Of a stretch of DNA of 64,000 nucleotides, positions 7,414 to 16,506 are shown piece after piece. The stretch is taken from NCBI RefSeq assembly GCF_003285015.1, contig NZ_QMFB01000007.1, forward strand, positions 62,001-126,000, in the 5' to 3' direction. This stretch comes from Paenibacillus contaminans (GTDB taxonomy: Bacteria; Bacillota; Bacilli; Paenibacillales; NBRC-103111). Positions within the stretch are counted from its first letter, which is position 1, and every line of letters starts with the position of its first letter. Below the pieces are notes generated by a model. It saw only the letters and a program-made list of their open reading frames with translations. It had not been told where the DNA came from and ran no database searches. The translations under genes were made by a program, and so were the position numbers.

Positions 7414-7512
7414 CTGAAAGACGTCAAGTTAAAGCGTATTGCCGTCGCAGCGGCGATCGCCGGGATAGTTATGATCGTTTGCGGGGTCATGCAATGGAAT
7501 GGCTGGCTTTAA
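7414..7512 (+). CDS. small single-span membrane protein at the head of the tad genes
   Basis: AAGGAGG at 7400-7406 is followed seven bases later by an in-frame CTG (7414), giving 32 residues: a short basic start (KDVKLKR), then one hydrophobic helix (IAVAAAIAGIVMIVCGV) and a short WNGWL end. There is no ATG at the right spacing; an upstream in-frame ATG at 7309 lacks a ribosome-binding site. I do not recognise the product. It occupies the place where CpaB/RcpC-like genes are found in other Tad loci, but it is far too short to be one. It could be a leader peptide, a small assembly subunit, or a relic of a longer membrane protein. Confidence 0.45.
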   Translation: MKDVKLKRIAVAAAIAGIVMIVCGVMQWNGWL

Positions 7513-7550
7513 TCGTTGGCCGACAATATTTTGCGAAAGGGCGAAGAAGG

Positions 7551-8675
7551 GTGGGGAAGCTGGTTTTATGCGTTTTGGACGACGATTTTCGCTATTTGGA
7601 ATCGCTCGCCCGCTACTTGGGCGTTTCCGCACACGGAAACGATTTTATTCTCAAATGCTTTTCCAAGCCGGAAGGGCTGGTCGAATATTTGCGGATGCCC
7701 CGACAAGCGGATGTATTGCTTGCAAAACCTGGACATTTGATTGAAATCGGGATGGCCTCCGGTACGATCGCAGTAGGTTTGATTGGCGATGCGGGCGATA
7801 ATGCCTTAATGGCAATTGACTTGCCGAGGGTGAACAAATACCAGCCGCTCGATCAAATGTTCGCAACAATATCGGAATTTGTTCATGACCGTATAGGAAG
7901 GGGTGGTGCGGAAGATGGAGGACAGATGCGCGTCGTTTCCGTTTATTCGGCGACGGGCGGCAGCGGGAAATCGACAGTTGCGGCGAACATGGCCAAGATT
8001 CACGCATTTCGCGACTGGAGAGTGTTCTACCTTAATCTGGAGCTGTTGCAATCGCCGGCTTTTTTTCGCAGCAGTACGGAAACGGAGAAGCAGTCCTTTT
8101 CGAAATGGATGTATTTCGTGCTGTCGGGTGAACGGCATTCATCCGCGAGGCTGGCGGGGCTCGCATCCAAGGATCCGGAACGGCGGGTAGCTTTTTTTGA
8201 GCCGGTGTCCGATATGGAGGAAATGGAGCAAATTACTTTCGCCGATGCCAGAAAGCTGATTGAAGCCATCAAGTCAAGCGGCGAGTACGATGAGTTGATA
8301 ATCGATTTGGACGCCTCAATAAGCGAACGTGTTCTAGGAGCGATTTCTGCGAGTGACGAGGTTGCATGGATCTTTACGGACGATATCCAGTCTCTAACCA
8401 AAACGGGGAAGCTTTTTGGTCAATTGAACAAAAAGCTTGGGCAAAAAGGGGACTATACGATGCCGCATCATACGTTCGTCATGAATAAATTTACAGGCGC
8501 GGCCGTTCATAATCCTGCCGATTTTGGCATCCGCTCGCATGTCAAGCTGCCTTACATCCCGGCTTGGAAATCGGTGCGGCATACCGGACAACTGCTCGAG
8601 GAGCCGGTTTTTCAGGAGCATTTGATAAGCGTTTTGGGTAGACGCGGTCTTGGAGGGGGAGGATGCGATGGATGA
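7551..8675 (+). CDS. TadZ/CpaE-like ATPase, localisation factor of the Tad pilus
   Basis: About 374 residues. The N-terminal 110 form a receiver-like fold (KLVLCVLDDDF at the first strand), followed by a MinD/ParA-like ATPase with P-loop ATGGSGKST (about residues 134-142) and LIIDLDAS (about 248). The P-loop lysine is present, but the extra ParA-signature lysine is threonine (TGG). TadZ proteins place the secretion machine at a cell pole or site. GTG 7551 is chosen because the receiver strand begins right after it and GAAAGG lies ten bases upstream; ATG 7494 is an alternative that would overlap the small gene before it. The end overlaps the ATPase gene that follows. Confidence 0.82.
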   Translation: MGKLVLCVLDDDFRYLESLARYLGVSAHGNDFILKCFSKPEGLVEYLRMPRQADVLLAKPGHLIEIGMASGTIAVGLIGDAGDNALMAIDLPRVNKYQPLDQMFATISEFVHDRIGRGGAEDGGQMRVVSVYSATGGSGKSTVAANMAKIHAFRDWRVFYLNLELLQSPAFFRSSTETEKQSFSKWMYFVLSGERHSSARLAGLASKDPERRVAFFEPVSDMEEMEQITFADARKLIEAIKSSGEYDELIIDLDASISERVLGAISASDEVAWIFTDDIQSLTKTGKLFGQLNKKLGQKGDYTMPHHTFVMNKFTGAAVHNPADFGIRSHVKLPYIPAWKSVRHTGQLLEEPVFQEHLISVLGRRGLGGGGCDG

Positions 8676-9903
8676 CCGCCCCTATGAAGCGCTGAGAAAG
8701 CAAATAGCGGAGCAACTGGACTATTCGCAGACTTTGCCGGATGAATCGTTGCTGGAAATGATCGAGAGCAAAGTTTTTGCTTACTCCGAACAAGTTTACT
8801 TGACGGCCGGGAGCAAGAAAGCGATGGTAAGTCGGCTGTTCGACTCCTTTAGGGGATTGGATATGCTGCAGCCTTTAGTTGACGATCCATCCGTAACGGA
8901 AATTATGATCAACGGACCTGCCGACATATTCGTCGAACGCGACGGAGTTGTGATGAAGGCGGCCGGCGCGTTCGAGTCTGCGCAAAAGCTTGAAGATGTG
9001 GTGCAATCGGTCGTTTCGAAAGTTAACAGGGTTGTCAATGAGAGCAGTCCGATCGTAGACGCCAGACTTACCGACGGATCCCGCGTTAATGTTGTGCTTT
9101 CGCCCGTATCTTTGGGCGGAACGGCCGTGACGATACGGAAGTTTCCCGATCGGCCGATGACGGTAAGCGATCTTATTCGCAAGGGCGCGCTGACCGCGCC
9201 GGCGGCGGATTTTTTGGAAAAGCTCGTAGCGGCAAAATACAACTTGTTTATCGGAGGCGGTACGGGATCGGGGAAAACTACCTTTCTCAATGCACTGTCG
9301 CAGTTCATCCCGCCCGACGAACGGATCATTACGATCGAAGATTCGGCCGAGCTGCGGATTTTAAGCGTCCCCAATCTAGTTAGGCTGGAAACGAGAAACG
9401 CAAACACGGAAGGGAAGGGCGAAATTACGATACGCGACTTGATTCGAACGTCGCTCCGGATGAGGCCCAACCGGATTATTGTCGGCGAAGTGCGCGGGGC
9501 GGAGGCTTTGGACATGCTGCAAGCGATGAATACGGGGCATGACGGCAGTTTGTCAACGGGGCATGCAAATTCTGCGGCCGATATGCTCGGCAGGCTGGAA
9601 ACGATGGTGCTGAGCGGTGCTGAGCTCCCTGTTCAAGTGGTGCGCAAGCAGATCGCTTCTGCGATCGATATTTTAGTCCATCTGTCGAGGATGCGCGACA
9701 AATCGAGGAAGGTGACGGAAATCCATGAAGTTGCCGGGTATCGGGACGGCGAGATACAGCTGAATCCTTTATATGTATTCAAGGAATCGGAAGGAAGCTG
9801 TGTCGAACGGGTAGTCGGCGAATTGACGGCGACGGGAAATGTATTGCAAAATCGGCGAAAACTGGAGCTGGCAGGTCTGAAGGCCGGATTGGAGGCGTTA
9901 TGA
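8668..9903 (+). CDS. TadA/CpaF-type secretion ATPase
   Basis: A hexameric motor ATPase of 411 residues that powers Flp pilus assembly on the inner face of the membrane. Features in order: an N-terminal domain with PLVDDPSVTEIMINGP, Walker A GGGTGSGKTT (about 196-205), an Asp-box region (IITIEDSAELRI), Walker B-type GEVRGAEALDML (about 272), and the His-box GHDGSLSTGHAN (about 290). ATG 8668 follows GGAGGGGGAGG; a TTG at 8650 lies inside that site and is unlikely. The first 8 bases overlap the TadZ-like gene and the stop overlaps the TadB-like start (ATGA), so the genes are tightly coupled. Confidence 0.93.
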   Translation: MDDRPYEALRKQIAEQLDYSQTLPDESLLEMIESKVFAYSEQVYLTAGSKKAMVSRLFDSFRGLDMLQPLVDDPSVTEIMINGPADIFVERDGVVMKAAGAFESAQKLEDVVQSVVSKVNRVVNESSPIVDARLTDGSRVNVVLSPVSLGGTAVTIRKFPDRPMTVSDLIRKGALTAPAADFLEKLVAAKYNLFIGGGTGSGKTTFLNALSQFIPPDERIITIEDSAELRILSVPNLVRLETRNANTEGKGEITIRDLIRTSLRMRPNRIIVGEVRGAEALDMLQAMNTGHDGSLSTGHANSAADMLGRLETMVLSGAELPVQVVRKQIASAIDILVHLSRMRDKSRKVTEIHEVAGYRDGEIQLNPLYVFKESEGSCVERVVGELTATGNVLQNRRKLELAGLKAGLEAL

Positions 9904-10808
9904 TGATCGCTGCGGTCGCTCTTGCCGCAGGGGCGACTCTTTGGCTGATGCTTAATCGAAACATGATTGCAAAGGTTACGAGTTTTATTAAGGGGCTGAT
10001 TCGAAAACATGCGGTGGCCGGTGGAACGGAGATGCCTATGCAGGCCGATAACCGGAAGAGCGGAGCCATTCACTACGACGAATACAGGCTAAGCACAAAA
10101 CAGAAAATAGGCTCTTCCGCCGCTGCCGCGCTTGTTTTATTTTTTATCGGATTGCTGTTTTACAAGCATCCTGCGGCCGGTATCGTCATATCGCTGTTCG
10201 GATTGCTTTACCCGAGGTTGTATCGAAGGCTGCTGATCCGTCGCAGGAAAGATGAGCTGAACCGGCAATTCAAGCAGGCATTATATGCGATATCCTCTTC
10301 GCTGTCTGCCGGAAAATCCGTCGAAAATGCGTTTCAAGACGCAGCTGTGGACATGCGTTTGCTGTATCGAGACGAGCGTGTTTATATTGTGGACGAGCTT
10401 GAGAGGATCGGGCGCAAGCTGGAAAACGGCGAAACGATCGAACGGGCGCTCCTGGATTTCGCCGGTCGGGCGGGCTTGGAGGATATACGCAATTTTTGCG
10501 ATGTCGTATCGACCTGCAAGCGCTCCGGCGGCAACTTGATGAAGGTTGTCAGAAGAACATCCGATATGATCGGCGAGAAGATGGAGCTCCAGCAGGAGAT
10601 CATGGTTTTGCTGGCGCAAAAAAGGTTCGAATCGAAGGTGCTTATTTGCGCTCCGGCGGCAGTCGTGGCGCTGCTCGGATTAAGCTCTCCCGACTACATG
10701 GCCCCTTTATACGGAAATCCGGCAGGTATAGCGATTATGTCGTTCGCGCTTGCCATGTTGATCGGGGCGGGGGCGATAACCTCGAAATTAATGAATATTA
10801 AGGTGTGA
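9900..10808 (+). CDS. TadB-like platform membrane protein
   Basis: An inner-membrane platform protein of 302 residues with a type II secretion F domain. It has an N-terminal hydrophobic segment, a pair of helices around residues 78-110, the conserved cytoplasmic domain (AISSSLSAGKSVENAF and GETIERALLDFAGRAG), and a hydrophobic C-terminal pair. The platform converts motions of the CpaF-type ATPase into pilin extraction. The start overlaps the ATPase stop by four bases, and the next gene starts four bases after its stop. Confidence 0.88.
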   Translation: MMIAAVALAAGATLWLMLNRNMIAKVTSFIKGLIRKHAVAGGTEMPMQADNRKSGAIHYDEYRLSTKQKIGSSAAAALVLFFIGLLFYKHPAAGIVISLFGLLYPRLYRRLLIRRRKDELNRQFKQALYAISSSLSAGKSVENAFQDAAVDMRLLYRDERVYIVDELERIGRKLENGETIERALLDFAGRAGLEDIRNFCDVVSTCKRSGGNLMKVVRRTSDMIGEKMELQQEIMVLLAQKRFESKVLICAPAAVVALLGLSSPDYMAPLYGNPAGIAIMSFALAMLIGAGAITSKLMNIKV

Positions 10809-10812
10809 GCCG

Positions 10813-11613
10813 ATGCGGCAAACAAATAATCCGGCTATGAAAAGGCCGCTTTTGGAGTCTCTTGATGAACTTGTGCTGCGTCAATTGGATCGAAGAGGAT
10901 ATCTGAATAAATGTCCGCAGCTCTCGGCCAAAATTCATGTGCGCATGACGATGTTATACGGCGGAAAAGAGGCGGATGCCCGAACGCGATTGTTTATTTC
11001 CAAAACGATCGTTCGCACGTTTCTCGTATTTATTTTTTTGCATATGCTTGCACTAATTTCCGGCGATCCGCTCGGCTTTGTTTTGGGAGGTTTTTGCTTT
11101 AGCGGCTTTGTGCCTTTTCACGCATACATGAATTTGGAAAAGCAAATCAAGCAACGACGAGTTCGGATTATCCTCGATTTGCCTGAATATGTAGACAAGC
11201 TTCTGCTGCTGGTTCAAGCGGGCGAAACCGTTCAGCAAGCGATGCTGCGGTGCATTTCAAATGAGAAGGCCGATGCCGGTCATCCTTTGTACAAGGAGCT
11301 TCGGCAGCTTGTCAACGAGCTGAGCAATAACCGTTCGTTTCCGCAAGCAATGGAGGATATGGCCCGTCGGGCCGCCGTCCAGGAAGTTTCGATGTTCTCG
11401 AGCGCTATGCTGCTTAATATGCGGCGGGGCGGCGATGAATTGATTTATGCTCTTCGCGAGTTGTCGCGCATGTTATGGGAGAAGAGGCTGTCAACGGCGA
11501 AAACGCTAGGCGAGGAAGCGTCGTCAAAAATGGTGTTTCCGATGGTCGTTATTTTCGGTGTTGTCGTTATTGTAGTGGCGGCGCCGGCCATATTGTTTAT
11601 GAATCAACAATAA
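10813..11613 (+). CDS. TadC-like platform membrane protein
   Basis: The second F-domain protein, 266 residues, presumed partner of the TadB-like protein. Hydrophobic helices near residues 57-72 and 76-100, the cytoplasmic F domain (DLPEYVDKLLLLVQAGETVQ, then NNRSFPQAMEDMARRA) and a C-terminal helix (VVVIVVAAPAILFM) are seen. The paired order TadB then TadC after CpaF is the standard arrangement. Confidence 0.87.
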   Translation: MRQTNNPAMKRPLLESLDELVLRQLDRRGYLNKCPQLSAKIHVRMTMLYGGKEADARTRLFISKTIVRTFLVFIFLHMLALISGDPLGFVLGGFCFSGFVPFHAYMNLEKQIKQRRVRIILDLPEYVDKLLLLVQAGETVQQAMLRCISNEKADAGHPLYKELRQLVNELSNNRSFPQAMEDMARRAAVQEVSMFSSAMLLNMRRGGDELIYALRELSRMLWEKRLSTAKTLGEEASSKMVFPMVVIFGVVVIVVAAPAILFMNQQ

Positions 11614-11628
11614 TGCGGAGGGATGAGG

Positions 11629-11850
11629 ATGGATAGTTGTTGGAGAGGGCGCGTCAAAGCGTTTTGGAAGGATGAGGACGGATTGGGGACGCTCGAAATA
11701 CTGCTGATTCTTGCCGTTATCGTTGTCATTGCGGTTGCGTTTCGTAAATGGATCATGAAGTGGGTGGGCGATTTGTTCAAAAAAGCGGATACCGAAATTA
11801 ACAATCAGAACTTGGACGGCAGCAGCATCAGTCCGTCTTCCGCTCCATAA
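11629..11850 (+). CDS. Flp1-like type IVb pilin
   Basis: A small pilin of 73 residues. A basic N-terminus is followed by GLGTLEILLILAVIVVIAVA, in which the glycine-to-glutamate-containing cleavage region and the hydrophobic helix match Flp-type prepilins; the conserved glutamate (E) lies five residues after the last glycine. A short amphipathic and polar C-terminus (WVGDLFKKADTEI) follows, with no globular head. The prepilin peptidase CpaA is encoded downstream. ATG 11629 lies six bases behind GGAGGG; ATG 11623 touches that site and is rejected. Confidence 0.85.
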   Translation: MDSCWRGRVKAFWKDEDGLGTLEILLILAVIVVIAVAFRKWIMKWVGDLFKKADTEINNQNLDGSSISPSSAP

Positions 11851-11852
11851 GA

Positions 11853-12887
11853 ATGTCCGAGTCGGTTAAAAATGGCGACTCCCCGGGTTCGGGTCGGCTG
11901 TTTCATTGTGAGGAAGGAAGCTATACGCTGGAGGCTTCCCTCATATATCCTGCCGTATTTGTCGGAACGCTGCTTCTGCTGGCATTGGGACTGGTCGTTT
12001 ACGATCGGGCGGCGCTTACTCAAACAGCTGCTTTAACAGCTGAGCGCACCGCTTTTAATTGGGGGAATTCGTATAAGGATGCATCGACAGGGGCGGCTCC
12101 TTTAGGGGCAGGAGACGGCTTGTACTGGCGGGTTGCCGACGACGGAATGTTCGGTTTGCTCCGCTTCTCGAATCATGCTCAACGAACGGCTGTTTTGCTG
12201 CCGGACGAAGCGGCTTCGCAGGAGGACGGCATTGTGAAACGGAAGCTCCGGCAAGCGGGACAATCGCTTCCCGGAGGATTAAGGGGCGAGCTAAGTTATA
12301 CGAATGCCTGGATTAAACGCAGCGTGCAAGTTCGTTTGTCGGGCATTATGCGTATCCCGAACAGGATTGCATTTTGGCGGTTGCGCGAGACTCCTTCGAG
12401 TGGCGGATCTTCAGCGCTTGTTTCCGATCCCGTTGAATTGATACGTACGGTTGATCTGACCAGAACTTATATAGAGAGGCTGCGGCAGTCTCTGGCGACG
12501 GGCTCCGCGATCGATCAATTGGAGGAGCAGATTGAGTCGGATCCTTCCGTCGCGGAACCCTTTTCCATCCGATCGGAGGCGGAAGCGGCTGCGTATCTGC
12601 TAAAGACGATTGGCGGCAAAACGGTTTATTTTGAAACGGATACGGTCGGGCAAAGGCGTAAGGTCGACGTTCTCGACAATGACGGAATTGCCCACGAAGC
12701 GAAGTTTACGCTTAATTCGGCTGATGCCAGACTGCAGCTATTGAAAGATGTTGAACTGATGCGCAAAGGGATGGTCAAGGGAGTCGTTTGGCATTTTTTT
12801 CGGACGAAAAACGGGAAGATAAGCTTATCGAATAAGCTGCGGCAGGAATTGGAGCAAAACGGAATCATCGTAATCGTCCATAATTGA
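11853..12887 (+). CDS. TadE-like minor pseudopilin
   Basis: 344 residues. Near residue 20 the sequence EEGSYTLEASLIYPAVF begins a pilin-type hydrophobic helix (VGTLLLLALGLVVYD), with the glutamate in the expected place after a small-residue cleavage region. The long extracytoplasmic part has no recognisable fold. TadE/TadF proteins are pseudopilins processed by the same peptidase and are thought to start or anchor the pilus. It begins two bases after the pilin stop codon. Confidence 0.8.
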   Translation: MSESVKNGDSPGSGRLFHCEEGSYTLEASLIYPAVFVGTLLLLALGLVVYDRAALTQTAALTAERTAFNWGNSYKDASTGAAPLGAGDGLYWRVADDGMFGLLRFSNHAQRTAVLLPDEAASQEDGIVKRKLRQAGQSLPGGLRGELSYTNAWIKRSVQVRLSGIMRIPNRIAFWRLRETPSSGGSSALVSDPVELIRTVDLTRTYIERLRQSLATGSAIDQLEEQIESDPSVAEPFSIRSEAEAAAYLLKTIGGKTVYFETDTVGQRRKVDVLDNDGIAHEAKFTLNSADARLQLLKDVELMRKGMVKGVVWHFFRTKNGKISLSNKLRQELEQNGIIVIVHN

Positions 12888-12927
12888 CCGGATTCCAGGC
12901 CGGCGAAAGAAAGGGGGAACCGTTACG

Positions 12928-15240
12928 CTGCGAAAGCTGAGGACAAGACTGCGTTCCGCTAAAGGGTCTGTGTCCGTATACTTGATAATCGTTATCGTGC
13001 CAATATTTTTATTCCACGCGCTGCTCATTGACGTCGTCCGTATTCGACAGGCGGAAAGGGAGACCGAATCCGCTGTTCGCAAAGGCGTTCGCTCCGTCAT
13101 GTCGACTTTCGATTCCAGGCTGCAAACTTACGGGCTTTTCGGTGTTAATGTAGGCATTGATCGTCATGCGGATATTTTTCCCGAGGTGGCAAACCGCAAT
13201 ATGCGATCGGCTTCATCTGCTTCTTCGTTCAGCGATTTGGATATTCGTTTCGACAAGGATGGCTGGAAAGTATCGGCACTGCATACTCTGGCCAATCATT
13301 CGGTCTTTCGGCAGCAGGTGCAGGAAGAGATGAAATACCGCGCCCCGATAGAATTTGCGCTTGAATTAACGGACAAATTCCGAAAAACGGGTGTTTCATC
13401 GAGCTTGGCTGGGACGGCGTCGTTCGCCGATCATGCGGATGAACTGGAAAAGTTGATGGAGAAGCGGGAGACGGCGCTCGACCAAGCCTGGAACAAGGCG
13501 CTTGAAGTGATTGACGAATCGTTGAAGTTGCACGGCAGCTATGAGCGAAAGCTTGCCGAGCTGTATGAGTGGGGACAACGGATCGGTCTGCACGATGTAA
13601 ACGAACTGCGGAGGGCGCTGAGCGATGCGGAGGAATCGATCCGAAGCATGCGCGAATCGGCCGATAAGATAACGGAAGCGTTGACCAAGACGCGCGGGCG
13701 GATTGCAGAGCTTTCCGGCAAAGCCGAAGAGTTAGCCGAGGAACTGCAGTCTTTATATGAAGAAGAGCAATCGTTGGAAAACGATTTGCAATCCGCAGCA
13801 TCCAGTATTGATGCGCTTGCTGCTAGAAAGATCGAGCTCGATCAGCTGATCGAGGATGCTGTTCGATACGCCGCTGCAGTACAAGCGATTAAGCTGGAAA
13901 TTGGTCCGGATGCGGAGCGATTTATAGAAATATATAAAGCTGCAGCCGCAGCAATTGATGAGGCGCAGCGCTTGAACGACGATGTGGCGCAGGAAAAGCT
14001 TACATTCATCGGAGGAGAGAGTTTGAGCAGCGGCGCAAGTGCCGAAGTATGGCAGCACGTACCGGTTTACGAACTGTCGTATTTTTCCGTTTACAAAACG
14101 GACTTGGCTAAGCTGGCGGCTAACGTTCAAGGACTGCGGCAAAAAATCGGAGACACGATTTTATTTACGGGCGAGGCATTCGAAAAGCTTTCGGCATCGG
14201 TTTCGGAGCTGCAAGTACAAGCGATCCGGTTTCGAAACGAGCAAGGGGCGAAAGAAGGGACCAGGCATAGCAAGAACGCCGAGCTTACCCGCGGAAAGAA
14301 CGATCAACGTTCGCTGCTTCAAGGAGTTCTGGACGAAGTGCAGAAGGCTTCGGGAAGCTGCGGGGTTTTGGGGGCCGATTCGTCGGATGAGACTTATAAG
14401 CGATTGGAAGGAGATCGACACACAAAAAAAGCAGGACTGGCGGTGAAATACGCCGAGTATAACCAGTCGACGCTGCAAGGAACGGGGCAAGCATATGAAA
14501 CGGGAGATGCCGATGCTGCTAAAGGAAACGCGGTGTCTTGGATCAAACGATTTAATCAGATGCTGACAAGTTTTCGGACGGAGCTGTATACGAATGAGTT
14601 CGCTCTGACTAAATTCAACTACCGGACTTACGGATTAACGAAGGAAGCTGCTGACGGCAACCAAAAATCGGCGGAAAGATCCGATCCGGGCTCGCATGTG
14701 CTTGTCAATCAGGAAGCGGAATATATTTTGTACGGCTTGGATTCGTGCATGGCAAACATTTCTGCGGCATACGGCGAAATGTTCGTGATGCTGCTTGCCG
14801 TTCGAACGACGGAGGCGCTTGCCGATCCTAAAAAACAAGTGCTCCAGGCTGGTTCGCCGCTGCTCGTTTTTTTGGCCGCCTTGGCGCAAGGGGCGGTTGA
14901 AGCTTACGCCGATATGAACAAGCTGGTCGCCGGCGACTCGGTTCCGATTGTCCGAAAGCTCTCTGCCGTGACAATGGATTATAAGGAACTGCTGCGCATT
15001 TTTTACATGCTGCATTCGAATGACGCGGCTGCGATGTCGAGAATGCAAGGATTGATCGAACTAAATACCGGCAAAGACTTGGTCGTTCATGCTTCGGTCG
15101 TGCAAGCAAGCGCCAAAAGCTCGCTTCAGCTTTGGTTCGGGCCGCTGCTCGCAAACGTTGTATACGCCTCGGGAGGCGTAGGCTGCAAACCGCAGGGCAA
15201 CCGATGCGAGATGATAAAAACTGCCGTTTTATCTTATTGA
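12928..15240 (+). CDS. large TadG-like membrane-anchored coiled-coil protein
   Basis: 770 residues if read from CTG 12928, which lies ten bases after AAAGGGGG; the first ATG/GTG-type start otherwise is GTG 12970, which would cut the conserved GSVSVYLIIVIVPIF motif that begins TadG-like proteins. One N-terminal helix (YLIIVIVPIFLFHALLIDV) anchors it. Residues about 140-300 are strongly heptad-like and charged (for example ESIRSMRESADKI), a long coiled coil; the C-terminal third is mixed helical. It has no VWA domain, unlike many TadG proteins. It probably spans the thick cell wall beside the pilus or stabilises it. Confidence 0.75.
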   Translation: MRKLRTRLRSAKGSVSVYLIIVIVPIFLFHALLIDVVRIRQAERETESAVRKGVRSVMSTFDSRLQTYGLFGVNVGIDRHADIFPEVANRNMRSASSASSFSDLDIRFDKDGWKVSALHTLANHSVFRQQVQEEMKYRAPIEFALELTDKFRKTGVSSSLAGTASFADHADELEKLMEKRETALDQAWNKALEVIDESLKLHGSYERKLAELYEWGQRIGLHDVNELRRALSDAEESIRSMRESADKITEALTKTRGRIAELSGKAEELAEELQSLYEEEQSLENDLQSAASSIDALAARKIELDQLIEDAVRYAAAVQAIKLEIGPDAERFIEIYKAAAAAIDEAQRLNDDVAQEKLTFIGGESLSSGASAEVWQHVPVYELSYFSVYKTDLAKLAANVQGLRQKIGDTILFTGEAFEKLSASVSELQVQAIRFRNEQGAKEGTRHSKNAELTRGKNDQRSLLQGVLDEVQKASGSCGVLGADSSDETYKRLEGDRHTKKAGLAVKYAEYNQSTLQGTGQAYETGDADAAKGNAVSWIKRFNQMLTSFRTELYTNEFALTKFNYRTYGLTKEAADGNQKSAERSDPGSHVLVNQEAEYILYGLDSCMANISAAYGEMFVMLLAVRTTEALADPKKQVLQAGSPLLVFLAALAQGAVEAYADMNKLVAGDSVPIVRKLSAVTMDYKELLRIFYMLHSNDAAAMSRMQGLIELNTGKDLVVHASVVQASAKSSLQLWFGPLLANVVYASGGVGCKPQGNRCEMIKTAVLSY

Positions 15241-15264
15241 TTGATAGATGGAAGGTGGTGTCCG

Positions 15265-15954
15265 ATGATCCGGCGCAAAGGGATACATATCCTTCGGCAT
15301 TTCAAAAGAGATTGTACAGGCGGGGCTGCAGTGGAAGCGGCTGTAACGCTGCCTTTTTTTCTCTTGTTCGTACTGGCCCTTCATTCGCTGCTTCAAATAT
15401 CCATTGCAGGGACTGCGCTGCAAAAGTCGCTTGCGGATACGACGCAAACGATCGCCGACAATGTATACCCCGTCGAGCTGTTATATGTCGAGGCGAAGTC
15501 GCAGGCGCTTCAAAGCAAGCCGGCTCAGCTCCTTCAGGGAATTGCAAGCAAAATCATGAGCGCGAGAAGCGTGGTCACGAGTGCGGAGCAATTGGTGGAT
15601 CAGTATGCCGCCTTCATTCCCGATGCCCTGCTTGAGTTGGTAAAGCTGGAGCAAACGAAACGCGAACAGCTGGAAGCCGCAGGGCAGGAGCAATTGACCG
15701 AGGCGCTGGACAAATCGATTTCGCCTATTTTGAATAAAGCTTTCGAAAAGCTGGTGTTGCAAAGCGACAACGCAAAGAGGTTAAAAGGAGAGCGAATTAA
15801 GGTGATCAAGGTAGTGCTGCCCGAAATGGGGAATCACGACAAAGCGTATATCGGAATCGAAGCGGAGTACGAGTTCTCGCTTCCGGTGCCTTTTATTCGG
15901 AAAACGGTCATTATCGGCAGAACGTCTTACGAACGGACTTGGGTAGGGAGCTGA
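15265..15954 (+). CDS. second TadE-like pseudopilin
   Basis: 229 residues from ATG 15265, after GGAAGGTGG. GGAAVEAAVTLPFFLLFVLA near residue 24 is a TadE-type helix with the conserved glutamate. The extracytoplasmic part is mostly helical (TKREQLEAAGQEQLTEAL) and ends in a beta segment. It is the third hydrophobic-start pseudopilin-like protein in a row, between the TadG-like gene and the prepilin peptidase gene. Confidence 0.78.
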   Translation: MIRRKGIHILRHFKRDCTGGAAVEAAVTLPFFLLFVLALHSLLQISIAGTALQKSLADTTQTIADNVYPVELLYVEAKSQALQSKPAQLLQGIASKIMSARSVVTSAEQLVDQYAAFIPDALLELVKLEQTKREQLEAAGQEQLTEALDKSISPILNKAFEKLVLQSDNAKRLKGERIKVIKVVLPEMGNHDKAYIGIEAEYEFSLPVPFIRKTVIIGRTSYERTWVGS

Positions 15955-15976
15955 CGAAAAATAGGGAGGTGAATCG

Positions 15977-16501
15977 ATGTCTTGGTTACTTCTGGCACTT
16001 TTATTGGGGGTGGCGTTCTGGACGGACGCGCGTCGCAGCGTAATCCCAAATTGGCTGACAGCCGGAGGCGCTGCTGCAGGCGTTATTGTCAATGGTCTAT
16101 ACGGTGGGGTGGAAGGGCTGCTGGGAGCGGCGGCAGGGCTTGGAACCGGCTTCGGAGTGATGCTGGTGCTGCATGTGTGCGGAGCTCTCGGCGCCGGCGA
16201 CGTCAAGCTGTTCGCAGCGATCGGCGCGCTTGGCGGCATGCGTTTCGCACTTGTCTGTTCCTTCTATTCTTTGTTTGCCGCAGGGGTAATCGCCCTGATC
16301 GTACTAGTGGTAAACGGGAGGCTCATCACACTTGCTAACAGGATCGCATACGTGTTTATCGGCCTCGTTTATTGGAAGCAGTTCGCATGGTTTCGTCCGT
16401 CCGAGAGAAGCGGGCTGCTAAAATTCCCGTTTATGTATGCCGTCCTTCCCGGCGCCGTGATTGCAGGTTATGAAACGTTCCTTTTGTCGAATGGAGGATG
16501 A
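15977..16501 (+). CDS. A24-type prepilin peptidase (CpaA/TadV)
   Basis: A membrane aspartyl protease of 174 residues that removes leader peptides of the Flp pilin and TadE-like proteins. The two catalytic aspartates are visible: WTDARRSVIPN (about D17) and GAGDVKLFAAIG (about D75). About six hydrophobic helices are present. It lacks the N-methyltransferase half of PilD, as expected for CpaA. AGGGAGGTGAATCG precedes ATG 15977. The next gene begins at or just beyond its stop. Confidence 0.9.
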   Translation: MSWLLLALLLGVAFWTDARRSVIPNWLTAGGAAAGVIVNGLYGGVEGLLGAAAGLGTGFGVMLVLHVCGALGAGDVKLFAAIGALGGMRFALVCSFYSLFAAGVIALIVLVVNGRLITLANRIAYVFIGLVYWKQFAWFRPSERSGLLKFPFMYAVLPGAVIAGYETFLLSNGG

Positions 16502-16506
16502 ATACG

